Below, in pieces: positions 1 through 8,972 of a stretch of DNA of 60,601 bases. Below the pieces are notes generated by a model. It worked only from the letters and a program-made list of their open reading frames with translations, did no database searches and had not been told where the DNA came from. Location: the IMG/VR virus record IMGVR_UViG_3300030012_003336, positions 1 through 60,601 of that record; one strand, written 5' to 3'. Every line of letters begins with the position of its first letter. Positions within the stretch are counted from its first letter, which is position 1. Both the position numbers and the translations under genes were made by a program. Origin of the DNA: a virus.

Positions 1-3000
1 CGGATCTCACTGGCTGTCTGATCTGCCGTAGCACCAGACTCGATGCCGTCGAGCTTCGAGCCGTCAGTGGCTACGTCTCTGCCGTCAATCGTGCCGGTAG
101 TAGTTAGATTCTGAGCAAGGTCAATGGTCTGTGTGCCGCCGTTAATAGTCAGGTAATTCGTAACGCCACTCGATCCATCATAGGCTCTAAGGAATATATC
201 TCTCCCTGATGAATCTGAGTTCTGAATAACGAGGTCATCAGTCAAGGCAGAGATAACTGAATTACCGTCCGTAACTTGATTTATCCTCATCTTGCTCCCG
301 AACTGAGCAAAAAGTCCTTGGTTTAGAATGAGGTTTCCAGTCAGCGTGCCACCAGCGAGTGGTAGCTTGGTAGCTATACTATTAGTGATGGTCGTCGAGA
401 AGTTCGCGTCATCACCAATCGCAGCCGCCAACTCATTGAGCGTGTCGAGTGCTCCTGGTGCAGCGTCCACTAGGTTGGATACAGCCGTGCTAACAAAGGC
501 GGTGGTTGCAATGCGAGTGGAATCGTTTCCAGCACTCTGAGTCGGGGCGGTAGGATTCCCAGTCAGAGCTGCACTGGAGAACATCGTAGCCTTGGACTCA
601 TTCGTTACGTTGCCCAGTCCGATTGAGGAAGGTGTGACTGAGAAGTCCAACGTGCCATCACCATCTTGGTAAGTGACAGTAACGCCTGTTTCGGTGTTGC
701 TGCTGACCATCCCGCCCACGATGTCTTGGACCTGCTCAGTAGACAGTTGCGTGTTGGTGTCAGTAGCTGTGATAGTTCCGTCAGACCCTATCGAAATATT
801 TGATCCAGCAGTTAAGGCGGCAACCACATTTGCGGTGTCGGTTACGTCTGCGCTGGCCTCGATAGCGTTGAGCTTAGAATGATCTGCGTCAGTGAATACG
901 TTCGAGTCAGATGCTGATTCGACTAAAGTGCGGATCTCTGCGGCTGTTTGATCTGCTGTTGCCCCTGACTCGATACCGTCAAGCTTCGATCCGTCAGTAG
1001 CTACGTCCCTGCCATCTATAGTCGAAGTTGTTGTAAGAGGCTTACTAAGTAAGATGTCTTCTACATTACCCCTTAATTTAAGATACTGGGTGACTCCTCC
1101 AGAGCCGTTATCGCACTGGAACTCGATACTCTTAGAATCTGCATTTTGTGTGAAATACAAATCTCCGTTAGCGTTCTCGAAAAACGAATCCGTGCCATCG
1201 TGCGAAAGCTTAATATCAAACCCGCTTCCTACTCCTAGTGATGTTCCATCTGTAAACTTTGTGTTTGCAGAAATCGTGCCACCAGTATTTAGCATCAACG
1301 CACCCGCAGCAGCTACGTTGGTGGCGTCAGTTACATCGGCGCTGGCCTCTATTCCATCTAACTTACTGTGGTCGGCGTTGGTAAAGTTTTGGTCAGTCTG
1401 TGAAGCAACAGAGAAGTCCAACGTGCCATCACCGTCCTGATAGGTAACGGTGATCCCACTTTCAGTGTTGCTGCTTACCATCGCCCCCACGATGTCCTGA
1501 ACCTGCTCGCTTGATAGCTGCGTGTTCGTATCGGTAGACGAGATAGTTCCGTCCGATCCGATACTAATGTTCGATCCAGCCGACAGCGCGGCGACAACAT
1601 TGGCGGTGTCAGTTACGTCTGCCGAGGCTTCAATGTTATTTAGTTTTGTATGATCTGCATCAGTAAATACGTTCGAATCGGAGGCTGATTCGACCAAAGC
1701 GCGAATCTCACTGGCCGTTTGGTCCGCAGTAGCACCAGACTCAATACCATCTAGCTTTGCATGATCTGCTGTCGTAAAATTCTCGTCAGTCTGTGAAGCA
1801 ACAGAGAAGTCCAACGTGCCATCACCGTCTTGGTAAGTGACGGTAATACCACTCTCCGTGTTGCTGCTAACCATGCCGCCCACGATGTCCTGCACCTGCT
1901 CGTTCGAGAGTTGTGTGTTGGTATCCGTAGCCGCTATGGTTCCGTCACTGCCGATACTAATGTTTGATCCTGCGGATAGCGCAGCGACTACGTTTGCCGT
2001 ATCGGTTACGTCTGCACTAGCCTCAATCGCGTTGAGCTTAGAATGATCAGCGTCAGTGAATACATTCGAGTCGGAGGCTGACTCTACAAGTGCGCGGATC
2101 TCAGAGGCTGTTTGATCCGCTGTTGCCCCTGACTCAATGCCGTCTAATTTACTATGATCGGCATTGGTGAAGTTTTGATCAGTCTGAGAAGCTACGGCAA
2201 AGTCGATTGTTCCGTCGGCATCTTGATAGGTGACGGTGATACCAGACTCTGAGTTGCTACTGACCATAGCCCCCACGATGTCCTGAACTTGTTCGTCGGA
2301 AAGTTGGGTATTGGTATCAGTAGACGAGATAGTTCCGTCCGATCCGATGGAAATGTTGGAACCGGCAGATAGCGCGGCAACTACGTTTGCTGTGTCGGTT
2401 ACATCTGCATTAGCTTCTATACCGTCTAGCTTGGTAGAGGATGCATCGTTAAAGTTGTTTGTATTAGAATTGCTAAGGTAGAGCGTTCGTATCTCCGAAG
2501 CAGTCTGGTCGCCAGTTGCCCCTGCCTCTATACCATCTAACTTCGCATGATCTGCTGTCGTAAAGTTTTCGTCAGTCTGGGACGCAACAGCGAAGTCGAG
2601 CGTTCCGTCTCCGTCCTGATAAGTGACCGTAATCCCACTTTCAGTGTTACTACTGACCATTCCACCCACAATATCCTGAACCTGCTCGTTAGACAGTTGG
2701 GTATTAGTGTCGGTAGAAGAAATTGTTCCGTCAGTTCCTATCGAGATGTTTGACCCCGCAGACAAAGCAGCGACTACGTTTGCTGTATCGGTTACGTCCG
2801 CTGAAGCCTCGATGCCGTCCAGTTTAGAACCATCAGAAGATACGTCTCTGCCATCTACGTTACCAACATTCGTGATGGCGTTACCACCCATGTTCAGACC
2901 ACCCGACATTGTGCCTCCGGCAAGTGGTAACTTGGCGGCAATGCTATTTGTTATTGTAGTGGAGAAGTTCGCGTCATCACCAATAGCGGCGGCTAGTTCA

Positions 3001-6000
3001 TTCAACGTGTCGAGCGCAGCAGGTGCTGAGTCAACAAGATTGCTTACCTGGGTATTAACAAAAGACTGCGTAGCGTAACTAGGATCAGAATCAGGAACCC
3101 AAGACGGCGTAACGTCCGCTCCTGCCTCTATGCCATCCAGCTTCGCATGATCTGCTGTCGTAAAATTTTCGTCAGTCTGTGAAGCGACAACGAAGTCGAG
3201 CGTTCCGTCTCCATCTTGATAAGAGACTGTAATACCACTTTCGGTATTACTGCTGACCATGCCCCCCACGATGTCCTGAACCTGCTCGTTAGACAGTTGG
3301 GTGTTGGTATCTGTGGATGAAATCGTTCCGTCAGATCCAATAGATATGTTTGATCCCGCAGACAATGCAGCGACTACGTTGGCGGTATCCGTAACATCTG
3401 CACTGGCTTCTATAGCGTTGAGCTTAGAATGATCATCGTCAGTAAATACGTTAGAATCTGTAGCGGCGTCAACCAACGTGCGGATCTCACTGGCCGTTTG
3501 ATCAGCCGTAGCGTTAGCTTCTATACCGTCAAGCTTTGCATGATCTGCTGTCGTAAAGTTTTCGTCAGTCTGAGACGCAACAGAGAAGTCGATTGTTCCG
3601 TCTCCATCTTGGTAAGAGACGGTAATACCACTCTCTGTGTTACCAGAAAGCATCCCACCCACAATATCCTGAACCTGCTCGTTAGATAATTGGGTGTTGG
3701 TATTAGTAGCTGCTATGGTTCCGTCAGATCCAATAGATATGTTTGATCCTGCTGACAAAGCAGCAACTACGTTCGCGGTATCAGTCACATCGGCTGATGC
3801 CTCAACGCCAGACAGTTTTGTTTGCAGTGCGTCAGTAAACGCATTCGTGTCGCTGTTGCTCTCGTAGAGCGTTTTTATTTCACTGGCTGTCTGGTCAGCG
3901 GTAGCGCCGGATTCAATCCCGTCTAGCTTTGCATGATCTGCTGTCGTAAAGTTTTCGTCAGTCTGGGACGCAACAGCGAAGTCCAACGTGCCATCGGCAT
4001 CTTGATAAGTTACTGTGATTCCACTTTCAGTGTTACTACTGACCATTCCACCCACGATGTCCTGAACTTGCTCGTTAGACAGTTGAGTGTTGGTATCAGT
4101 AGCTGCAATGGTTCCGTCAGATCCAATAGATATGTTTGACCCAGCAGACAAGGCGGCGACTACGTTGGCCGTGTCGGTTACATCTGCTGAAGCTTCGATT
4201 CCATCCAGCTTTGCGTGATCCGCTGTTGTAAAATTTTCGTCAGTTTGAGATGCGACAGTGAAGTCAATCGTCCCATCAGCATCTTGATAAGCTACGGTGA
4301 TTCCGGTTTCGGTATTCCCCGAGAGCATCCCACCAACGATGTCCTGCACTTGCTCGTTCGAGAGTTGAGTATTCGTGTCGGTAGATGCGATAGTCCCGTC
4401 AGTTCCTATCGAAATATTAGAACCTGCGGATAGCGCCGCCACTACGTTTGCTGTATCGGTGACATCTGCCGAGGCTTCAATGCCGTCGAGCTTTGTGTGG
4501 TCGGCGTCAGTAAATACGTTAGAATCGGTAGCGGAATCGACTAAGGTTCGTATCTCGCTGGCCGTCTGGTCGGCTGTTGCCCCCGACTCGATTCCGTCTA
4601 GTTTTGAGTGATCAGCCGTTGTGAAATTTTCGTCAGTCTGGGACGCAACAGCGAAGTCGATTGTTCCATCTCCGTCTTCATAGCTGACGGTGATTCCACT
4701 CTCAGTGTTTCCAGACAGCATTCCACCAACAATATCCTGAACCTGCTCAGTCGTTAGCTGTGTGTTAGTGTCGGTAGAGCTAATCGTTCCGTCAGATCCA
4801 ATCGATATGTTTGAACCTGCTGATAGCGCAGCGACTACGTTTGCCGTATCGGTTACGTCCGCTGAAGCCTCAATACCGTCTAGCTTTGCTCCGTCTGCAC
4901 TAACGTCCCGCCCGTCTACAGTCTGACTGCCGGACATGACTATGTTGCCTGTCATGGTCCCGCCAGCAAGAGGCAGCTTGGTAGCGATGCTATTAGTTAC
5001 AGTTGTCGAGAAGTTTGCGTCGTCACCAATCGCAGCAGCTAATTCGTTCAGCGTGTCTAATGCACCCGGTGCAGAATCCACTAGGTTACTTACTTGTGTG
5101 GTGACAAACGATTGGGTTGCATAACTAGGGTCAGCGTCAGGAACCCAAGTGGGTGTTACGTCTGCTCCTGCTTCTATGCCGTCTAATTTAGCATGATCGG
5201 CAGTGGTAAAATTCTCGTCAGTCTGTGAAGCGACAGCGAAGTCGATTGTCCCATCGCTGTCTTCATAGGTGACTGTAATTCCAGACTCAGTGTTGCCAGA
5301 CAGCATTCCACCAACGATGTCCTGAACCTGCTCATTCGATAGTTGGGTATTCGTGTCTGTAGCCGCTATGGTTCCGTCAGTTCCTATCGAGATGTTTGAA
5401 CCTGCCGATAATGCTGCGACCACGTTTGCGGTGTCCGTAACATCTGCCAACGCTTCAATGCCGTCGAGCTTCGCATGGTCAGCCGTTGTGAAATTCTCAT
5501 CAGTCTGAGACGAAACAGCGAAATCGATTGTTCCATCGGCATCTTGATAAGTGACTGTTACCCCGCTCTCAGTGTTGCCCGTGAGCATACCACCCACGAT
5601 GTCCTGAACCTGCTCGTTCGAGAGTTGTGTGTTGGTATCTGTCGCAGAGATAGTTCCGTCCGTGCCGATGGAAATGTTCGACCCAGCGGACAATGCGGCT
5701 ACCACGTTGGCCGTGTCAGTTACATCTGCCGCCGCCTCGATGTTGTTTAATTTATTGTGGTCAGCATCCGTGAATACGTTGGAGTCGGAAGCGGCCTCAA
5801 CTAACGTGCGGATCTCCGCAGCAGTTTGATCAGCAGTTGCATTATCCTCAATGTTGTCGAGCTTTGCGTGATCCGCTGTTGTGAAGTTCTCGTCAGTCTG
5901 GGACGCAACAGCGAAGTCGATTGTCCCGTCACTGTCCTCATACGTGACTGTGATTCCTGATTCAGTGTTGCCCGTGAGCATACCACCCACGATGTCCTGA

Positions 6001-6650
6001 ACCTGTTCGTTCGATAGCTGTGTGTTGGTATCGGTAGCGGCAATAGTTCCATCAGTTCCTATGCTGATATTTGAACCTGCTGATAAAGCAGCGACTACGT
6101 TCGCGGTATCGGTTACGTCTGCGGAAGCTTCAATCCCATCCAGCTTACTGTGATCAGCATCCGTGAATACGTTAGAATCCGAAGCTGACTCAACGAGTGC
6201 TCTAATCTCTGCGGCTGTTTGATCTGCGGTCGCATTCGCTTCAATACCATCTAACTTACTGTGATCAGCGGTGGTAAAGTTTTCGTCGGTCTGAGACGCA
6301 ACCGCGAAGTCAATCGTTCCGTCACTGTCCTCGTAGGTGACGGTAATTCCAGACTCAGTATTGCTGGCGACCATTGCGCCAACGATGTCTTGAACTTGCT
6401 CAGTAGTCAGAGCAGCCGAAGTTGCCGAAATAGTTCCGTCGGATCCAATCGCTATGTTGGTGCCAGCGGTAAGTGCAGAGACTACGTTTGCGGTATCGGT
6501 TACGTCTGCGGAAGCTTCAATGGCATTGAGCTTAGTATGATCAGCGTCAGTAAAGACGTTGGAATCCGTAGCCGACTCAACAAGTGCTCGGATTTCCGCA
6601 GCGGTCTGATCTGCGGTAGCTGATGCTTCGATAGCATTCAGTTTGCTTAG
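1..6650. repeat. Degenerate tandem DNA repeats encoding fibre modules
   Basis: Protein modules repeat every roughly 75 to 130 residues. The DNA copies differ mostly at third codon positions but keep long identical stretches, for example the word encoding VASQTDENFTTADHSKL. Module order is mosaic, with ATADQTASEIRTLVES, SNVFTDADHSKL and SADVTDTANVVAAL units recombined in different orders. This matches copy-number change by recombination and explains why an assembly would break here. Confidence 0.85.
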
Positions 6651-7061
6651 TAATGCGTCAGTGAACGCATTTGACCCCGTGCCATTGATGGTCAGGGCGT
6701 CCGTCTCAAGAGTTCCGTCTACATCGACGTTACCCGAAATGTCCAGGGAAGCAGCAGAAAATTCGCCGGTAAGAGAAGCATTGCCAGATTTAAGAACTAT
6801 AAACTTAGAAGACCCACTAAGTTGTAGGTCTAAAAGTTCGCTAGTAGCTGCGCTAGAAGTGTCGGTCGCATTAACCAGTAAGCTGGTAAACTCAGTCCCA
6901 CTGGCGTTCCATGTTGGGGTGATCGTGAGATTACCGTCGATGTCTCCTCCAGAGCCGAGATTGGCACCAGAGTTAGTCGTTACTATGGAGGCTGAGTTGG
7001 TGGACTGAGTTACCGTTACTGAATTAGTTGCTTGGTTTACAGTTACGGTTTCGTTAGCCAT
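1..7061 (-). CDS. Giant repetitive tail fibre, N-terminal part (runs off left edge)
   Basis: Open on the minus strand from ATG at 7061 to the window edge, 2,353 codons with no stop. The N-terminus (MANETVTVNQ) is Thr/Val/Asn rich. After about residue 130 the protein becomes long tandem modules built from phrases such as SKLDGIEASADVTD, SNVFTDADHSKL, GSNISIGSDGTI, QVQDIVG and GITVTYQDGDGTLDF. I count 14 QVQDIVG-type blocks here. Such Asp/Thr/Ala-rich beta repeats are typical of trimeric phage fibres, so a receptor-binding or baseplate role is inferred. The C-terminal part of the same gene is at 55716-60601; with an inferred 23-base gap the whole protein would be about 3,989 residues. The start follows the upstream gene's stop by one base. 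Confidence 0.85.
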   Translation of the reverse strand, partial: MANETVTVNQATNSVTVTQSTNSASIVTTNSGANLGSGGDIDGNLTITPTWNASGTEFTSLLVNATDTSSAATSELLDLQLSGSSKFIVLKSGNASLTGEFSAASLDISGNVDVDGTLETDALTINGTGSNAFTDALLSKLNAIEASATADQTAAEIRALVESATDSNVFTDADHTKLNAIEASADVTDTANVVSALTAGTNIAIGSDGTISATSAALTTEQVQDIVGAMVASNTESGITVTYEDSDGTIDFAVASQTDENFTTADHSKLDGIEANATADQTAAEIRALVESASDSNVFTDADHSKLDGIEASADVTDTANVVAALSAGSNISIGTDGTIAATDTNTQLSNEQVQDIVGGMLTGNTESGITVTYEDSDGTIDFAVASQTDENFTTADHAKLDNIEDNATADQTAAEIRTLVEAASDSNVFTDADHNKLNNIEAAADVTDTANVVAALSAGSNISIGTDGTISATDTNTQLSNEQVQDIVGGMLTGNTESGVTVTYQDADGTIDFAVSSQTDENFTTADHAKLDGIEALADVTDTANVVAALSAGSNISIGTDGTIAATDTNTQLSNEQVQDIVGGMLSGNTESGITVTYEDSDGTIDFAVASQTDENFTTADHAKLDGIEAGADVTPTWVPDADPSYATQSFVTTQVSNLVDSAPGALDTLNELAAAIGDDANFSTTVTNSIATKLPLAGGTMTGNIVMSGSQTVDGRDVSADGAKLDGIEASADVTDTANVVAALSAGSNISIGSDGTISSTDTNTQLTTEQVQDIVGGMLSGNTESGITVSYEDGDGTIDFAVASQTDENFTTADHSKLDGIESGATADQTASEIRTLVDSATDSNVFTDADHTKLDGIEASADVTDTANVVAALSAGSNISIGTDGTIASTDTNTQLSNEQVQDIVGGMLSGNTETGITVAYQDADGTIDFTVASQTDENFTTADHAKLDGIEASADVTDTANVVAALSAGSNISIGSDGTIAATDTNTQLSNEQVQDIVGGMVSSNTESGITVTYQDADGTLDFAVASQTDENFTTADHAKLDGIESGATADQTASEIKTLYESNSDTNAFTDALQTKLSGVEASADVTDTANVVAALSAGSNISIGSDGTIAATNTNTQLSNEQVQDIVGGMLSGNTESGITVSYQDGDGTIDFSVASQTDENFTTADHAKLDGIEANATADQTASEIRTLVDAATDSNVFTDDDHSKLNAIEASADVTDTANVVAALSAGSNISIGSDGTISSTDTNTQLSNEQVQDIVGGMVSSNTESGITVSYQDGDGTLDFVVASQTDENFTTADHAKLDGIEAGADVTPSWVPDSDPSYATQSFVNTQVSNLVDSAPAALDTLNELAAAIGDDANFSTTITNSIAAKLPLAGGTMSGGLNMGGNAITNVGNVDGRDVSSDGSKLDGIEASADVTDTANVVAALSAGSNISIGTDGTISSTDTNTQLSNEQVQDIVGGMVSSNTESGITVTYQDGDGTLDFAVASQTDENFTTADHAKLDGIEAGATGDQTASEIRTLYLSNSNTNNFNDASSTKLDGIEANADVTDTANVVAALSAGSNISIGSDGTISSTDTNTQLSDEQVQDIVGAMVSSNSESGITVTYQDADGTIDFAVASQTDQNFTNADHSKLDGIESGATADQTASEIRALVESASDSNVFTDADHSKLNAIEASADVTDTANVVAALSAGSNISIGSDGTIAATDTNTQLSNEQVQDIVGGMVSSNTESGITVTYQDGDGTLDFSVASQTDENFTTADHAKLDGIESGATADQTASEIRALVESASDSNVFTDADHTKLNNIEASADVTDTANVVAALSAGSNISIGSDGTISSTDTNTQLSSEQVQDIVGAMVSSNTESGITVTYQDGDGTLDFSVASQTDQNFTNADHSKLDGIEASADVTDATNVAAAGALMLNTGGTISANTKFTDGTSLGVGSGFDIKLSHDGTDSFFENANGDLYFTQNADSKSIEFQCDNGSGGVTQYLKLRGNVEDILLSKPLTTTSTIDGRDVATDGSKLDGIESGATADQTAAEIRTLVESASDSNVFTDADHSKLNAIEASADVTDTANVVAALTAGSNISIGSDGTITATDTNTQLSTEQVQDIVGGMVSSNTETGVTVTYQDGDGTLDFSVTPSSIGLGNVTNESKATMFSSAALTGNPTAPTQSAGNDSTRIATTAFVSTAVSNLVDAAPGALDTLNELAAAIGDDANFSTTITNSIATKLPLAGGTLTGNLILNQGLFAQFGSKMRINQVTDGNSVISALTDDLVIQNSDSSGRDIFLRAYDGSSGVTNYLTINGGTQTIDLAQNLTTTGTIDGRDVATDGSKLDGIESGATADQTASEI

Positions 7062-7062
7062 T

Positions 7063-7446
7063 TTATTCTATAACTTCGGGTAAGATGTCAAAGGTGAGCC
7101 GAATGTGGTGAATTACTTCGGCGGACGAATTTAAAATTTTAAGATCTCCAATAACTGTGATCTTTTCGTTAGGTAGTGCGGTTGCTTGTGCCGTTGTCCA
7201 ATGAAGCCGGATGTTTGGCCCAGAGGACGGATTTAAAAAAGTAATACGAGAATCAGCGTCGCTTCGAGCTGGATTGGAAGTCCCGTGTCTCAGAGTATCA
7301 ACAATGGAACCTGTCAAAGAACGACGAATAACTAACTCGGCATCGTGGCTCCCACTCGTAAAGTCTTCGGCCGAACTCTGCCCTGCAAGAGTGTAGGTAA
7401 CATCTACATCTTGTTTTAAACCCCGCTGAAGCTGAATGTTAGCCAT
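7063..7446 (-). CDS. Small virion-associated protein, unknown function
   Basis: A 127-residue protein starting MANIQLQRGLKQDVDV. It is predicted beta-rich, with no signal peptide or membrane segment, and I recognise no family. It lies directly upstream of the giant fibre, whose ATG is one base past this gene's stop, and downstream of a similar-sized beta-rich protein. Position in the late operon between capsid and fibre suggests a minor head or tail component, such as a fibre attachment protein. This is inference from context only. Confidence 0.7.
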   Translation of the reverse strand: MANIQLQRGLKQDVDVTYTLAGQSSAEDFTSGSHDAELVIRRSLTGSIVDTLRHGTSNPARSDADSRITFLNPSSGPNIRLHWTTAQATALPNEKITVIGDLKILNSSAEVIHHIRLTFDILPEVIE

Positions 7447-7450
7447 GATC

Positions 7451-7834
7451 TTATGAATTAGCTCCGATTTGGACGGCCATGTAAGAAACGTCTACTGTTC
7501 CTGTGTGAGCCTTTAACTTAATGTTTGAAAGGTTTTCTGTGCTAAGAAGATTTGTCTGACCGTTTAGCAAGACAAGGTGAATTGCAGATGTTCCGTCTAC
7601 ACACACCTGTAATTCAGAATTACCTGTAGTGTTTTCGTTTTTAATTAGAAGCAAGACTTTTGAAGACGAGGCGTCTACATCCCCTGCTGGGATCGTGTCA
7701 AAACTAGTGTCTGCACGGAATGTCCCTAAAACAAAATCAGTAGGGTCGGCAGTAGCCGTAGAGGTGTCGCTCAACGCCAAGGCTACATCACCCAGTGAAA
7801 GCGATACGGAGTGGGTTACAGATTTAGCGGCCAT
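7451..7834 (-). CDS. Small beta-rich structural protein, unknown
   Basis: A 127-residue protein starting MAAKSVTHSVSLSLGD, rich in Ser, Thr, Ala, Val and Leu in an alternating pattern that suggests a beta sandwich. There is one Cys (in LQVCVDG) and no membrane segment. It is four bases from the next gene and ten bases from the previous one, so it is part of the same transcript. It could be a head decoration or fibre-base protein, but no family was recognised. Confidence 0.65.
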   Translation of the reverse strand: MAAKSVTHSVSLSLGDVALALSDTSTATADPTDFVLGTFRADTSFDTIPAGDVDASSSKVLLLIKNENTTGNSELQVCVDGTSAIHLVLLNGQTNLLSTENLSNIKLKAHTGTVDVSYMAVQIGANS

Positions 7835-7843
7835 AGCTAGAGT

Positions 7844-8125
7844 TTACTCTTCCATACGCCTTTCAACCATCACTAAAAATGGTGCAGACTTATCGGAATG
7901 CATTTTTTTATCGTGGCTACTCATCACGTAATCTCGAACGGAATCTACATAATCTGTAGCCAAAATAATTTTCTTCTTAACCCAGCTCTCTTTGAGGTGA
8001 GGCTCGGCGCACTCTTTGAAATGCTCAAGAAGATCGCAAGCGTTCTCATGCAGGTTGTTAAGCTGCCGCATGATCATCTTAGTCTCCTCGTCCATCTGAT
8101 GCATACCGGCATCAGAGTGCGCCAT
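7844..8125 (-). CDS. Small helical protein, unknown
   Basis: The reading frame opens at 8143 (MYGDKK), but the inner ATG at 8125 (MAHSDAGMHQ) is preferred because GGGGA sits six to seven bases before it. That gives 93 residues. The protein is predicted almost wholly helical, rich in His, Met, Lys and Glu (for example HLKESWVKKKIILATDYVD). No family was recognised. Its place between the Lys/Glu-rich protein and small beta proteins suggests a virion assembly role. Confidence 0.65.
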   Translation of the reverse strand: MAHSDAGMHQMDEETKMIMRQLNNLHENACDLLEHFKECAEPHLKESWVKKKIILATDYVDSVRDYVMSSHDKKMHSDKSAPFLVMVERRMEE

Positions 8126-8146
8126 TTTTTTATCCCCGTACATCGA

Positions 8147-8890
8147 CTACTGGCGGTAGAGCTTCAGAGCAAACCTCTCTTGATTTTCTTCCTTAGTCAA
8201 ATCACCAAAGCTTTGCCCGGACAAAAGAAGGCTTCTAAGCTTCTTCATCTTATCGCGGTCCATGCTAGACTTAGGATCAAAGTTCCCGCCATGCGCTGTT
8301 TTGAAGAGCTGCATTTCTAGATCTCCAGGGTCGCCGGACATTTCTTCCGCCATTTCAGGATTGAAAGCAACGTCGGGTTCTTCACCGGCAGGATTATCTA
8401 ATGCCGTAGGGGATCCTTCTTTAAGGCCAGCAAGCATTCGATCTTTGGCCGCTTGATCACGACTAGGAAGAGCATCTTTTGCTTTTTCCTTAGCAGCTTC
8501 CATTTCAGCTTCCGCATCTTCTGCTTCTTGTTCTTTTGCTTGTTCCGCTAGAGAAGCTTCGTATCTAGCCTCCATTGGATCGGGGGCAGACATTCGTTTT
8601 TCTTCAGCTTTGCGAGCTTTCCGTTCGGCTTTACGAGCCTTCCGTTCGGCTTTACGAGCTTTGTTGCCTAAAGGACCTTCTTCTTCTGAAGCAAGATTTC
8701 CCCTGTCCATTCGCGACTCCGGGAAAGGCCCGTCGCTCATTCTTGTCTCTCCCGGCTTGAGAGGATCTCCCGGAACAGGAGAAACAGGTTCTTTTGGACC
8801 GCGCCCAAAACTTGCTTCAATTTCAGCAATCTGGGCTCTCAGCCTCGCGATCATTTCTTCCTTCTCTTCTTGAGTGCGTGTATCGCTCAT
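8147..8890 (-). CDS. Low-complexity Lys/Glu/Ala-rich protein after the capsid gene
   Basis: A 247-residue, highly charged and probably largely disordered protein. Residues 1-30 form a helix (EEKEEMIARLRAQIAEIEAS). A Pro/Gly linker follows, then a short tandem repeat near residues 76-95 (KARKAERKARKAERK, encoded by 21-base repeats near 8605-8670), then Glu/Ala helices and a more ordered C-terminal 50 residues. It is separated from the capsid gene by a strong terminator. It may be a scaffold-like, head-associated or tail chaperone protein; function unknown. Confidence 0.65.
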   Translation of the reverse strand: MSDTRTQEEKEEMIARLRAQIAEIEASFGRGPKEPVSPVPGDPLKPGETRMSDGPFPESRMDRGNLASEEEGPLGNKARKAERKARKAERKARKAEEKRMSAPDPMEARYEASLAEQAKEQEAEDAEAEMEAAKEKAKDALPSRDQAAKDRMLAGLKEGSPTALDNPAGEEPDVAFNPEMAEEMSGDPGDLEMQLFKTAHGGNFDPKSSMDRDKMKKLRSLLLSGQSFGDLTKEENQERFALKLYRQ

Positions 8891-8911
8891 ATAATTAAGT
8901 AGGTAAAAGAA

Positions 8912-8947
8912 ATCCCGAACCCCGAAGGGCTCCTCAGGGTTCGGGAT
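8912..8947 (-). terminator. Rho-independent terminator after the capsid gene
   Basis: A perfect 11-bp stem (ATCCCGAACCC at 8912-8922 pairing with 8937-8947) with a 14-base loop. On the minus strand it is followed by TTTCTTTT. It lies 26 bases past the major capsid stop and before the next gene, so it would trim or partly stop the very abundant capsid message. Confidence 0.85.
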
Positions 8948-8972
8948 AACTATGTTAGGGTGCTATGAAACC

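Noticed and set aside
1-6650. CRISPR-like regular repeats
   Set aside because: The repeats are coding, of protein-module length and diverged at third positions, with no spacer-repeat pattern.
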